Below are positions 12,250-23,084 of a stretch of 64,000 nt of DNA, in pieces (the first letter of the stretch is position 1; every line of letters begins with the position of its first letter). The translations under genes and the position numbers were made by a program. The stretch is from Trissonchulus latispiculum (lineage: Eukaryota; Nematoda; Enoplea; Enoplida; Ironidae). Below the pieces are notes generated by a model. The model worked only from the letters and a program-made list of their open reading frames with translations, did no database searches and was not told the DNA's origin. The stretch spans positions 55,128-119,127 of the forward strand of contig JASAND010013521.1 in assembly GCA_030248195.1 (NCBI GenBank), written 5' to 3'.

Positions 12250-13104
12250 TGTCAGCGGCATATTGCAAAGTCCGGCATTTTGCGAAATGCTGGTCTCAAT
12301 TCTGACATTTCGCGAAATGCCGGTTATAGTAACTTAAAACCAGCATTTCGCGAAATGCCGGACTTTGCAATATCCCTACAATACTGACCAAATATTTTAT
12401 TTCAAGGTCCCAGAAGCCTAAAAACTCGCCTATATAGGTTTTTTGGTACTTAGAATTCAAACTTGGCATTAGTTTTTAGGTAGCGTTTGCCCCGATGGAC
12501 GATCCTGACCGCCCCCTCGGTCCGAGGGGTCCGGGCCGGGTCCATCGGCCAGACGCGCTGAGCTCGAATTTGGCATTAGTTTAGCCCTAGCGGTTACCCC
12601 AGGGCATTTTACAAAAAGCTGATAGTGATTTTTCTTTTGTGAATTTGTTCACAAAAAAATCACCCGCCGGTGGCGAAGCCAAAGACAAGACACAGCAGGG
12701 AGTCCAATATATGGTTGGATAGCTTAGAGTTAGGACATGTCACAGGGATAATATGGGGTACCTGCGCAAAGTCCATAGTGAGTGAGTACCAGCAAACATT
12801 TCAATTTTGGTCCGGAGTTGTGCGAGGGTCGGATTTTGGGTGGGTCGACTATTTTGGGCACCCTAGTCGGAGGAGTTGGGCCTCGGCAGTCAAACTTACA
12901 TAATATGTTACGGTTGGGTCTTGTGGCTATTACCATGGAAAAAAGTTTCCGGCTGCGGCTTGTTATCCGTCTAGGTGGGCAATTTTTTGTGAATTTTCGG
13001 GGTGATTTTTTTGTGAACATTGCTATATAACCTGCATTTCGCGAAATGCCGGAATTGAGACCGGTATTTCTAGAAATGCCGGATTTCGTAGTATGCCGCT
13101 GACA
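12250..13104. mobile_element. 855 bp MITE with palindrome-rich terminal repeats
   Basis: The terminal inverted repeats are about 90 bp and start TGTCAGCGGCATA. The left arm (12250-12336) matches the reverse complement of 13020-13104. Flanking TATA on both sides is compatible with a TA-type target duplication. The arms contain dyads such as GGCATTTCGCGAAATGCCGG and TATTTCTAGAAAT, each holding TTCnnGAA. The interior includes a GC-rich palindrome near 12500-12550 and no transposase frame. The left end lies only 21 bp after the methylesterase stop codon. Confidence 0.8.
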
Positions 13105-13199
13105 TATAATATATATGTATGTATATATAATTTGTACTACAAAACAAGAAAGGTAACTCCTGAAGAATATTTCCATTTATAAGCAACTTGTTACGACTA

Positions 13200-13302
13200 C
13201 GATATATATATATATATATATATATCATGGTGGAGCTCGGAGAGCCCCCCATAATATGAGCTATCATGGGGGAGCTCGGAGAGCCCCCCATAATATGAGC
13301 TA
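13200..13302. repeat. (TA)n followed by two tandem 38 bp units
   Basis: A short TA run (13201-13226) is followed by two near-identical copies of a unit containing GGAGCTCGGAGAGCCCCCCA and AATATGAGCTAT. The GAGCTC...GAGC and GGGG...CCCC parts make each unit able to fold. Confidence 0.8.
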
Positions 13303-13735
13303 TAAAGGCACTTTGCGGATTTGGAAAAGTGCTAATTAGGCATAACTAATTAACGGGAAGGAATTAAGAGCTAATATTTACATTTTTGAAATCTCCAGGC
13401 CAAGAGCTTTCGAAAGATACCAAACTTGCCCGGAAAAAATGAACTTTGAAAAAATCGACTTTCTCTTACGGGTGTGAAAGTGGGGGTTTTTTCTCTGTAT
13501 TCAGCATGATTTTTTCCAATTTTGTGTTAACTCGATTTTTCGAACGGCCCATAGGAAAAATTTTTCTATACTATTTTTTGATTATCTAGGCAATGGTACT
13601 TAGCAAGTTTATGTTTTTTTTCGAATTTCGATTTGGTTCGATTTTTATAGATGGTCAAAAATGGGAAAAATAGCGTTTTTGGACACCTTCAAGCTGAAAA
13701 ATTTCCAAGTCCGAAAATTTGAAAATAGTCTAAAA
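13303..13735. other. Non-coding spacer before the satellite
   Basis: AT-rich, T-rich sequence without a credible coding frame. Its last part grades into the diverged first monomers of the satellite. Confidence 0.5.
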
Positions 13736-16690
13736 ACGGGCAAAAACAGCGTTTTTCGGCCTCGGGGTGGTACCCATATATAGTAAATCTGGGTCGCTGA
13801 ACACGTTAGCATATCGCCGAAGCCGACGGATGTGACCCTCAGGCTGCATGGCGCCCGTGGTTCCTCGCCCAGGGTCAAAGTTGGGAAAAGTCCCTAAAAA
13901 CGGCTATTTTTGGTCTTTTAGTGGTGCCTATATATAGTAAATCGGGGTCGCTGAACACGATGAGCATATCGCCGAAATCGACGGATGTGACCCTCATGCT
14001 GCATGGCGCCCGTGGTTCCTCGCCCAGGGTCAAAGTTGGGAAAAGTCCCCAAAAACAGCTATTTTCGGCGTTTTGGTTGGGGGCATATATAGTAAATCGA
14101 CTGTGCTTGTTTCAATGGGCATATTTTCGAAACCGACGGAAGTGACCACTGGTCACTACGGTCTAGGTGGCCTATTGACCACTGGTCAAACCACCTTAAA
14201 CTTCGTTTTTCGGCGTTTTGGTTGGGGGCATATATAGTAAATCGACTATGCACGTTTCAATGGGCATATTTTCGAAACCGACGGAAGTGACCACTGGTCA
14301 CTACGGTCTAGGTGGCCTATTGACCACTGGTCAAACCACCTTAAACTTCGTTTTTCGGCGTTTTGGTTGTGGGCATATATAGAAAATCGACTATGCTCGT
14401 TTCAATGGGCGTATTGTCGAAACCGACGGAAGTGACCACTGGTCACTACGGTCTAGGTGGGCTATTGACCACTGGTCAAACCCTCTAAAACTTCGTTTTT
14501 CGGCGTTTTGGTTGGGGGCATATATAGTAAATCGACTGTGCTCGTTTCAATGGGCATATTTTCGAAACCGACGGAAATGACCACTGGTCACTACGGTCTA
14601 GCTGGCCTATTGACCACTGGTCAAACCCCCTAAAACAGCGTTTTTCAGCGTTTTGGTTGGGGGCATATATAGTAAATCGACTATGCTCGTTTCAATGGGC
14701 ATATTTTCGAAACCGACGGAAGTGACCACTGGTCTAGGTGGCCTATTGACCACTGGTCAAACCCCCTAAAACTTCGTTTTTCGGCGTTTTGGTTGGGGGC
14801 ATATGTAGTAAATCGACTGTGCTCGTTTCAATGGGCATATTTTCGAAACCGACGGAAATGACCACTGGTCACTACGGTCTAGCTGGCCTATTGACCACTG
14901 GTCAAACCCCCTAAAACAGCGTTTTTCAGCGTTTTGGTTGTGGGCATATATAGAAAATCGACTATGCTCGTTTCAATGGGCGTATTTTCGAAACCGACGG
15001 AAGTGACCACTGGTCACTACGGTCTAGGTGGGCTATTGACCACTGGTCAAACCCCCTAAAACAGCGTTTTTCAGCGTTTTGGTTGGGGGCATATATAGTA
15101 AATCGACTACGCTCGTTTCAATGAGCATATTTTCGAAACCGACGGAAGTGACCACTGGTCTAGGTGGCCTATTGACCACTGGTCAAACCCCCCAAAACTT
15201 CGTTTTTCGGCGTTTTGGTTGTGGGCATATATAGAAAATCGACTATGCTCGTTTCAATGGGCGTATTGTCGAAACCGACGGAAGTGACCACTGGTCACTA
15301 CGGTCTAGGTGGGCTATTGACCACTGGTCAAACCCCCTAAAACTTCGTTTTTCGGCGTTTTGGTTGGGGGCATATTTAGTAAATCGACTGTGCTCGTTTC
15401 AATGGGCATATTTTCGAAACCGACGGAAATGACCACTGGTCACTACGGTCTAGCTGGCCTATTGACCACTGGTCAAACCCCCTAAAACAGCGTTTTTCAG
15501 CGTTTTGGTTGGGGGCATATATAGTAAATCGACTATGCTCGTTTCAATGGGCATATTTTCGAAACCGACGGAAGTGACCACTGGTCTAGGTGGCCTATTG
15601 ACCACTGGTCAAACCCCCTAAAACTTCGTTTTTCGGCGTTTTGGTTGTGGGCATATATAGAAAATCGACTATGCTCGTTTCAATGGGCGTATTGTCGAAA
15701 CCGACGGAAGTGACCACTGGTCACTACGGTCTAGGTGGGCTATTGACCACTGGTCAAACCCCCTAAAACTTCGTTTTTCGGCGTTTTGGTTGGGGGCATA
15801 TTTAGTAAATCGACTGTGCTCGTTTCAATGGGCATATTTTCGAAACCGACGGAAATGACCACTGGTCACTACGGTCTAGCTGGCCTATTGACCACTGGTC
15901 AAACCCCCTAAAACAGCGTTTTTCAGCGTTTTGGTTGGGGGCATATATAGTAAATCGACTATGCTCGTTTCAATGGGCATATTTTCGAAACCGACGGAAG
16001 TGACCACTGGTCTAGGTGGCCTATTGACCACTGGTCAAACCCCCTAAAACTTCGTTTTTCGGCGTTTTGGTTGGGGGCATATATAGTAAATCGACTGTGC
16101 TCGTTTCAATGGGCGTATTGTCGAAACCGACGGAAGTGACCACTGGTCACTACGGTCTAGGTGGGCTATTGACCACTGGTCAAACCCCCTAAAACAGCGT
16201 TTTTCAGCGTTTTGGTTGGGGGCATATATAGTAAATCGACTACGCTCGTTTCAATGGGCGTATTGTCGAAACCGACGGAAGTGACCACTGGTCACTACGG
16301 TCTAGGTGGGCTATTGACCACTGGTCAAACCCCCTAAAACTTCGTTTTTCGGCGTTTTGGTTGGGGGCATATATAGTAAATCGACTATGCTCGTTTCAAT
16401 GGGCATATTTTCGAAACTGACGGAAGTGACCACTGGTCTAGGTGGCCTATTGACCACTGGTTAAACCCCCTAAAACTTCGTTTTTCGGCGTTTTGGTTGG
16501 GGGCTTATATAGTAAATCGACTATGCTCGTTTCAATGGGCATATTGTCCAAACCGACGGAAGTGACCACTGGTCACTACGGTCTAGGTGGCATATTGACC
16601 ACTGGTCAAACCCCCTGGAACAGCGTTTTTCGGCGGTGTGGTTGGGGGCATATACAATAAATCGACTGTACTCGTTTCAATGGAAAGGAC
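13736..16690. repeat. Satellite array, monomers of about 145 and 136 bp with higher-order structure
   Basis: About 20 monomers run from 13.74 to 16.69 kb. Each starts near GTTGGGGGCATATATAGTAA, continues through TCGTTTCAATGGGCATATT and ACGGAAGTGACCACTGG, and ends with a second TTGACCACTGGTCAAA. The first two monomers (13.74-14.07 kb) are a diverged older type that shares CATATATAGTAAATC and CGACGGA. Later monomers fall into recurring types: D (GTTGTGGG start, GGCGTATT), C (AAATGACC, TAGCTGGCC) and B (a short form lacking ACTACGGTC). The order D-C-B repeats with starts at 15218 and 15644, exactly 426 bp apart, and a related D-C-B begins at 14366. The palindrome TGACCACTGGTCA occurs up to twice per monomer. 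Confidence 0.95.
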
Positions 16691-16732
16691 GCATGCTCTT
16701 GCGGACCTTACGCTACCAAAAATTGGATTAGG

Positions 16733-17444
16733 ACAAGTAGGAAAAATGCTCCTTGCAGTCGCATGAAAAAGTTAATATGAGCTATTATGGCCAACATTTA
16801 AACGTGCTAAGGACAAGATTTAAAATGTTTAATATATATGAGCCAACATCTAAATAAGTAGAGAACAAGATGTAAACGGCTAATATGAGCCGCTACGTTT
16901 CTCTTGGGCTCATATTGACGCGACTAAAATGGCAAACATATATATGCAAGGATGGTATGGCTGGATGAAATCTCACTAGGTAAGTATATATAAAAGTGAC
17001 TGTGACAGTTCTAATTTTTATTGCCTTATTCTGGTTTATATTGATTGCTTTTGTTAATAATTTATATACATGTACATACGTATAGTAAGATCTAGAAGCA
17101 ACGTCGAAAAACAAACAAATGTTTTGAAGCGAAGTTGAAAAATCAGGCAATTCTGATTTTTGCTTAAAACGTATGCGCCACTACTAATATTCAGTCTTTT
17201 CTGGCTAGGTTTAACAATGTCTGTTTAGAGGACACGTACCACAGGCGTAACCAAAGTGAGCGTCAATATGAGCCCAAGAGAAACGTAGCGGCTCATGTTA
17301 GACGTTTACATCTTGTCCTCTACTTATTTAGATGTTGGCTCATATTAAACATTTTAAATCTTGTCCTTAGCACGTTTAAATGTTGGCCATAATAGCTCAT
17401 ATTAACTTTTTCATGTGACTGCAAAGAGCATTTTTCCTACTTGT
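16733..17444. mobile_element. 712 bp inverted-repeat element (MITE)
   Basis: Arms of about 190 bp (16733-16923 and 17258-17444) are near-perfect reverse complements, with outer ends ACAAGTAGGAAAA and TTTTCCTACTTGT. Each arm itself repeats a motif related to GCTCATATTA...CATTTAAA...TTGTCC. The 330 bp core is AT-rich and non-coding. No clear target duplication is visible. Confidence 0.8.
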
Positions 17445-18543
17445 ATATATATAATTGTATTTTCAATATCAGATTTTGATTGAGCTTTGGTTTAGACTGT
17501 CTTGGTTTCTCGTGCGTGTTAGATGTATTTATTATTTTCTTTCATTCATAATGTCTGTGTGAGTGATCTGTTGTTCATATCATATTGGAAATCAAGACTT
17601 ACAAATCTTGAATGAAATCTTTAGAAAATCTGGTTCGTTCAAGCTGCAGTCAAACATCCGACAACGCTGAATAATCTTCGTTCAATACAAGGGTGGTCGG
17701 GGAAATGAGAACATTTATTGTCTAATTTTAATTAATTAAGGTGATAACTGTATATTAGTGACTTGCAATCAGTTTATATATGTATTGCTGAGTAAAATCC
17801 TATAGAGTTTTTATCAGTCTCGTAAATGAACAATAATGTATGGCTCACTCACGGATAACACTAAAAATAAAATTCATTACGTACTAAATAATTAATAAAT
17901 TAACAAAAGCAACAACATTTTAACAAGAAATTAATTGATTAAGAAATTAATTAATTGCAAACAAAATGTGTCATAAATTAAGCCGGTTTGCATTACCCGG
18001 TCCCAGACGAACCTAAAAACCGGAGGGTCAAGAACACTAGTCAGGGCCAATGGACTTCAGAAAAGCAACCTAGCTCGAGGGCATCTTTTAAGAGTCGACT
18101 GAACATAATTCTAGCAAACTGGAGACTGATTTAAGATATTGACACCGGACGAGTCATTGTAACTATTGCAAAGCCCACTTCTAGGCCATTTCAATGCTAG
18201 AAACTTTAAAGTTACAGAAAGCGAAATTAACCTTAACCCGGTATGGCTTGTTAGGGAGGGGGCCAGGCCGGTCGAACAAAATAGGAAACGGGCCAGACCG
18301 ACCAAAATGCACGGCACACTGTTTCGAAAATCAGCAGAAGTGATATGAAATTGACGTTCACTCATTGTGAATGTTTTCATAAACTCTGATTAAACTTATA
18401 CGACTGAAAAGAAAAAGGTCAAATTTGGCGTTACTTTGCTATTATATACTGTTCTATTTCAGTTGTTGCATTTCGCGCGAGAATTCTGGTTAACATCACC
18501 TTTTCGGAACATAATTTGTAGTGTTGCGCGTTGGCCGGTGCGG
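17445..18543. other. Non-coding AT-rich stretch
   Basis: No credible gene, RNA or repeat was recognised. The open frames around 18111-18380 on both strands overlap each other and have no recognisable features. The segment 17870-17960 is especially rich in ATTAATTA. Confidence 0.5.
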
Positions 18544-18552
18544 CCAATGGCC

Positions 18553-20114
18553 GGTGGTGTCTAAAACCAGGAACAGGAACAGGAATAGGAACAAAGGTCT
18601 AAAACCAGGAACAGGAACAGGGTCTAATTTCAGGAACAGAATCAGGAACGGGGGTCTAATTTCAGGAACAGGAACGAAGGTCTAATTTCTGGAACCGAAT
18701 CAGGAACAGGGGTCTCATTTCAGGAACAGGAACAGGAACAGGAACCGTGGTCTAAAAACAGGAACGCAACGGAGGTCTAATTTCAGGAACAGGAACTGGG
18801 GTCTATTTTCAGGAACATGAACGAAGGTCTAATTTCAGGAATAGGGTCTGCATAAAATGTTTCAATATTTCTGATATCTAATTTGTAGCTTGATTTCATG
18901 ATTTCAGTTCTATCCACACACTGCAAAATTGACAGAAAGATTCTAGAAATCGGAAGCCGTTTTGGCCGTTTTGCTCATGTCTAGAAATCGGCAACACACC
19001 TGCCTATTTCTAGAATTGAGCAAATATTTTGCTTATTTCTAGAATTCAGCAAGGCAGTAGCCAATTTCTAGAAATTGGCCTAACTGCTTGCCGATTTCTA
19101 GAAGTCGGCAACTTCGGGAATTAGGCAGTCACGACATAACGTAATTAGGCACGACATAGCGGAAACATAACACTCAATCACTGATATTCTTTTTGAAACT
19201 ACGAAATTCTTAATCATAAAGCAGCTCATATATGTATATGATATTATGATATATAGTATATATTCTATTCTATTCTATTATGTGATCGCGTGACTTTGTT
19301 TACGTCAAAATTTGGGAATTGCCAGTCTGAACTGGTTACTCGCGCCAACGGACGTGCTTTGTCCAGTTGCGTCTGGTTTAATTAATTAGTCTATTAATTA
19401 GTCTATTAATTTGGTTTTCACTGTTTTAAATGTTTCGAGCTTAAAACTTCAAATCACGAAACAGTGCTGAAAAGCTTTTTATAATTTTTACAATGGTGGA
19501 TTCAGAAATGTATGAATGGAAATAAAGAGAACACTGTCCTGATCCCGTTCCTAGAATTTGACCTCCATTCCCGACTCTGTTCCTGAAATTAGGCCCCCGC
19601 TTCTGTTCCAGGAATTAAACCTCTGTTCCTGGTTCTGTTCCTGAAATTAGACCCCCGTTCCTGTTCCTGAAATTAGAACCCTGTTCCTGATTCTGTTACT
19701 GAAATTAGACCCCAGTTCTGTTCCTGAAATTAGACCCCTGTTCCTGAAATTAGACCCCAGGTCCTGGAATTAGACTTCCGTTCCTAATTCTGTTCCTGAA
19801 ATTAGACCCATGTTCCTGATTCTGTTACTGAAATTAGACCCCAGTTCCTGTTCCTGAAATTAGACCTCTGTTCCTGTTCCTGAAATTAGACCCCTGTTCC
19901 TGATTCTGTTCCTGAAATTAGACCCCAGTTCCTGTTCCTAGAATTAGACCTCCGTTCCTGATTCTGTTCCTGAAAATAGACCTTCGTTCCTGTTCCTGAA
20001 ATTAGACCCCCGTTCCTGATTCTGTTCCTGAAATTAGACCCCTGTTCCGTTCCTGTTTTTAGACCTGTATTCCTGTTCCTATTCCTGTTCCTGTTCCTGG
20101 TTTTAGACACCACC
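18553..20114. mobile_element. Foldback element A with 9 bp target duplication
   Basis: The element begins GGTGGTGTCTAAAACCAGG and ends with the exact inverse, CCTGGTTTTAGACACCACC. It is flanked by the perfect 9 bp duplication CCAATGGCC at 18544-18552 and 20115-20123. Both arms are tandem iterations of CAGGAACAGGAA and GGTCTAATTT units, about 300 bp on the left and 580 bp on the right. The central 680 bp carries a TTCTAGAA array and a segment (about 19240-19535) that also occurs inside element B at 59184-63284. There is no transposase frame. The 9 bp duplication with long arms suggests mobilisation by a Mutator-like transposase, which is inference from duplication size. Confidence 0.93.
18928..19118. 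promoter_or_regulatory. Array of six TTCTAGAA-type dyads
   Basis: Six motifs of the form TTCTAGAA or its near equivalents occur about 30 bp apart, around 18933, 18978, 19007, 19037, 19065 and 19095. Most are followed or preceded by TCGGCAA or TTGGCC. TTCnnGAA is the established core of the heat-shock factor binding element, so the array could bind HSF. This is inference only. It lies inside element A and is absent from the matching part of element B. Confidence 0.4.
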
Positions 20115-20189
20115 CCAATGGCCGGCCATTTTCCTGTTGGCACTTCCTTACTTGCTTACGTTGGCCGTGAAAACCTCAGCCAGTTGGGG

Positions 20190-20345
20190 TGTTCATAAAA
20201 CACGGCCCCGGCCCCGGCCCGGTACATAAAACACTGCCCCGGCCCCGGCCCGGGTGCATAAAACACGGCCCCGGCCCCGGCTCCACATAAAACACGGCCC
20301 CATTACGGCCCTGTGCATAAAACACGGCCCCGTCACGGCCCCGTA
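20190..20345. repeat. GC-rich tandem repeat of CATAAAACACGGCCCCG units
   Basis: About five units of 25-32 bp each carry CATAAAACAC followed by a variable number of GGCCCC. It abuts the right flank of element A and is very GC-rich. Confidence 0.85.
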
Positions 20346-21165
20346 TTTAGTAACACGGATCCGTGCTGGATTTCGGTTAGCTGAAATTTCGACCAATCAG
20401 AATCCGTGCTGCATTGTGATTGGCTGAAATTTCGACCAATCAATCTGTGCTGGATGGATACTGTCAGGGTTTTTTGCGTCCAGATGTGCGTCTGGACGCA
20501 AAGTTTCTTATCTGGACGCAATGAAATTTTAACGGGACGCAAGCTAGACGCAACATTATTTCGAGAGAAAATTCAATTTTGTAAGAGTAAAAACTTTAAA
20601 TGTTTCCAGTACCATTTTTTTCGTTTTTTCCAAAAGTTTCTTCTGGTAAAAACCCCTGATACTGATTGGCTGAAATTTCGGATCTTTTACGCTGCCCCCT
20701 CCCCCAGCCTTAGCGTTTGATTTTTTGAACAATAACTTTGAAATTTGATATGGGTGCATACTGGAGGCTGATGAATTCAAAAATTTTAAATTCTAAAAAA
20801 TTTAAAATTTCAGTTTTTTAAGGGGGACCAAGGGGAACCAAAAAATTTTTTGGAAATTGAATCAATTGAGTCAATTTTTGAATTCATCTGCCTCCAGTAT
20901 GCATCCATATCAAATTTCAAAGTTATTGGTAAAAAAATCAAAAGTTAGGGCTGGGGGAAAAGCGCAAAAGATCCGAAATTTCGACCAATCAGATTCCGTG
21001 CTGCATTTTGATTGGTTGAAATTGCTACATACCAATCGGATTCCGTGCTGGATTTTGATTGGGTGAAATGTCGACTAATCAGAATCCGTACTGGATTTTA
21101 ATTGGCTGAAATTTCGACTAATCAGAGTCGCAGCTGGATTTTGATTGGCTAAAATTTTTATTGAA
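20346..21165. mobile_element. Foldback repeat built of a 44 bp tandem motif
   Basis: Both outer parts contain tandem copies of a unit with ATTGGCTGAAATTTCGAC and CAATCAGAATCCGTGCTGGA. The inner arms 20655-20785 and 20878-20992 are reverse complements, sharing GCATACTGGAGGC and CAAATTTCAAAGTTATT. GCGTCCAGA and TCTGGACGC at 20478-20518 form a further small hairpin. There is no coding capacity. It ends where the Penelope-like fragment begins. Confidence 0.7.
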
Positions 21166-21221
21166 ATTTTGTTATTGGATTAGCTCTTATAATTCAAAAG
21201 CTTCCTAAAATTCTTTACATT

Positions 21222-21977
21222 TAAAGGTTTGAGGAAGTTGTTAGATGGGGTACAACTAAGAACACTAAAGATGTAATTACTGCCGAAATACTGATAAACC
21301 ACATCAAATTCCTTCTGAACAACTTGTATTTTACTTGTGGCAATCGAATCTTTAAGCAAACTATTGGTATACCTATGGGTAGTAATGCTGCTCCATCTAT
21401 AGCTAACCTCGTTCTTCATAATATGGAATTTAATTATATTTATCGTAATAAGGATAAAGCGACAACTAAGTTTCTTAGAAAATCATTTAGGCTAATAGAT
21501 GATATAACTGTACTAGACGATGAAGACTACTTTGAAGAAATTAAAGACGACATGTATTCAAACGAACTGGAATTAAACAAAATCAATAACATCAATACAG
21601 AAGCTAATGTGTTGGACTTACATATTACCATTGAGAATGGAAAATTCATTACAAGCCTTTACGACAAAAGAGACGACTTTCCTTTTACTACTTATAAATT
21701 CCCAACTGCTTCTTCAAACATATCATCCACTATAATAAAAAATACAATAAAATCTCAAATAATTAGGTACAGTAGTATATGTACCAAATACGAAGACTTT
21801 ATTAAGTGTACTAGAACAGCAAGTAGTATGCTTAAATGCAGAGGATATACACATAAGTTTATTAAGAACAGTTTCTATAGAACAATATACCAACAATCTG
21901 ACATACCAGCAAAATACGATTTAAAATCTGACAATATCAAAGACAGATGGACTGCAATAAAGAATATGATAATCTAA
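21222..21977 (+). mobile_element. Penelope-like retroelement, 5'-truncated reverse transcriptase
   Basis: An uninterrupted frame from about 21222 to the stop at 21975-21977 encodes the fingers-palm and thumb of a reverse transcriptase. Visible motifs are QTIGIPMGSNAAPSIANL (the region before the catalytic core), FRLIDDITVL (the active-site IDD, equivalent to the YxDD box), LDLHITIENGKFITSLYDK, and a C-terminal block of the DDFPF...SNIS...SQIIRY type shared by Penelope-like and related retroelements. The first catalytic aspartate lies 5' of the truncation. A stop just upstream of 21222 and the absence of N-terminal domains show it is a fragment. No GIY-YIG endonuclease follows; the frame ends and a tandem repeat begins 20 bp later. 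The frame is intact, so insertion may be fairly recent. Confidence 0.75.
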
Positions 21978-21994
21978 TTACCTGGCTCTCCTGT

Positions 21995-22182
21995 TGAAAA
22001 CCCGGCTTTGCCGGCCATGAAAACCCGGCTCTGCCGGCCATGAAAACCCGGCTTTGCCGGCCCATGTAAGCCCGGCTCTGCCGGCCATTCACTACCGTCC
22101 TGCACCTTTCCCTATGAAATCCCGGCTTCGCCGGCCAATGTAAACCCGGCTTTGCCGGCCATTCACTACCGTCCTGCACTTT
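21995..22182. repeat. 23 bp tandem repeat, GAAAACCCGGCTTTGCCGGCCAT, in the element tail
   Basis: About six copies of a unit containing AACCCGGCTTTGCCGGCCAT occur, each with an internal CCGGC...GCCGG dyad. They are interleaved with two copies of CACTACCGTCCTGCAC. The array immediately follows the reverse transcriptase frame and is probably part of the element's 3' region. Confidence 0.85.
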
Positions 22183-22199
22183 TCCCTAATTCTCTATTC

Positions 22200-22520
22200 A
22201 TAAATTTCTATGGACTAAGATCAGGATGATTCAGGTCTCATAGAGGCTGGCCTAACCAGTTACTTCGTGATCTTATACCTTATTACTATTAAAATTTTAA
22301 TTAGTTAACTGGATCCCTCTGACGATGTATCATTCTGGTCCTAGTCCACCTCTGGCCCACTGGTAAAAACATCATGCGGCGTCCTACACTTTTCCCGCTA
22401 ATTGTAAAACCAATTCGACCTCTTACTTTTTTCATGGTCAGAGTCTAAGGGATTAGGGCCGAAAGACTCTGATTAATCTGTCAAATTGATCAGTATATAT
22501 GTAATCGAACCAGTAATTAA
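22200..22520 (+). repeat. Structured terminal repeat after the Penelope-like fragment
   Basis: This aligns in part with 8885-9000 and, more clearly, with 11190-11380. It contains GGCTGGCCTAACCAGT, CCTCTGACGATG and GGGATTAGGGCCGAAAGAC. The hairpin GTCAGAGTCT...AGACTCTGAT encloses the GGGATTAGGGCC loop. It is likely the terminal RNA structure of the element family. Confidence 0.5.
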
Positions 22521-23084
22521 TTTCTTTCTGTATTAGTTTAAATAAGCCCATCTATCCCATATCCTGTTTTGTTTTGTTTTTGTTTGTTTATTTGTTGTTG
22601 GCACACATTTTAGTTATTTCAGTAGCTTAAGCAATCATCACGTAAGGCATCAAAAAAGGTAAAGGTACCTTAAACATTTATGCGATATCACATTGTGGCT
22701 TATAATTTACTTAAGTGCTTCGGGAAACACAGGTACTTTAAATTGTATTTGTGGTATAATCGTAATCGTTACCGCTAACTGCGCATATCCCTCCATCTTC
22801 TCCTGTTTGAGGAAGCTGGCAGCACGGCACATGTATCAACATAGGCTTCCGATAATCTGACAAATGAAAGTCACTATAATCCTTTTAATCTTTAAAACAC
22901 CTTGGAAATACCTTGGGAATGAACATGTATCCACTCAAGCTCAATTTGAATAATGACTCGGAAAACAGTTAAATTTCATGTTAGCCACCCGCCTGTCTCC
23001 ACTTGGCCACCTTGCCACTCGAAAGTGCTCGGGTACCCGGATGCCAAGGTAGGGCGTCGGCTAGTACCGGGTAGTCCAAATAGG
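22521..23084. other. Non-coding stretch
   Basis: Ordinary AT-rich DNA up to about 22980, then a somewhat GC-richer 100 bp with repeated GCCAC. No gene or structured repeat was recognised. Confidence 0.5.

Noticed and set aside
13736..16690. CRISPR array
   Set aside because: The units are contiguous 136-145 bp satellite monomers without unique spacers, in a eukaryotic context.
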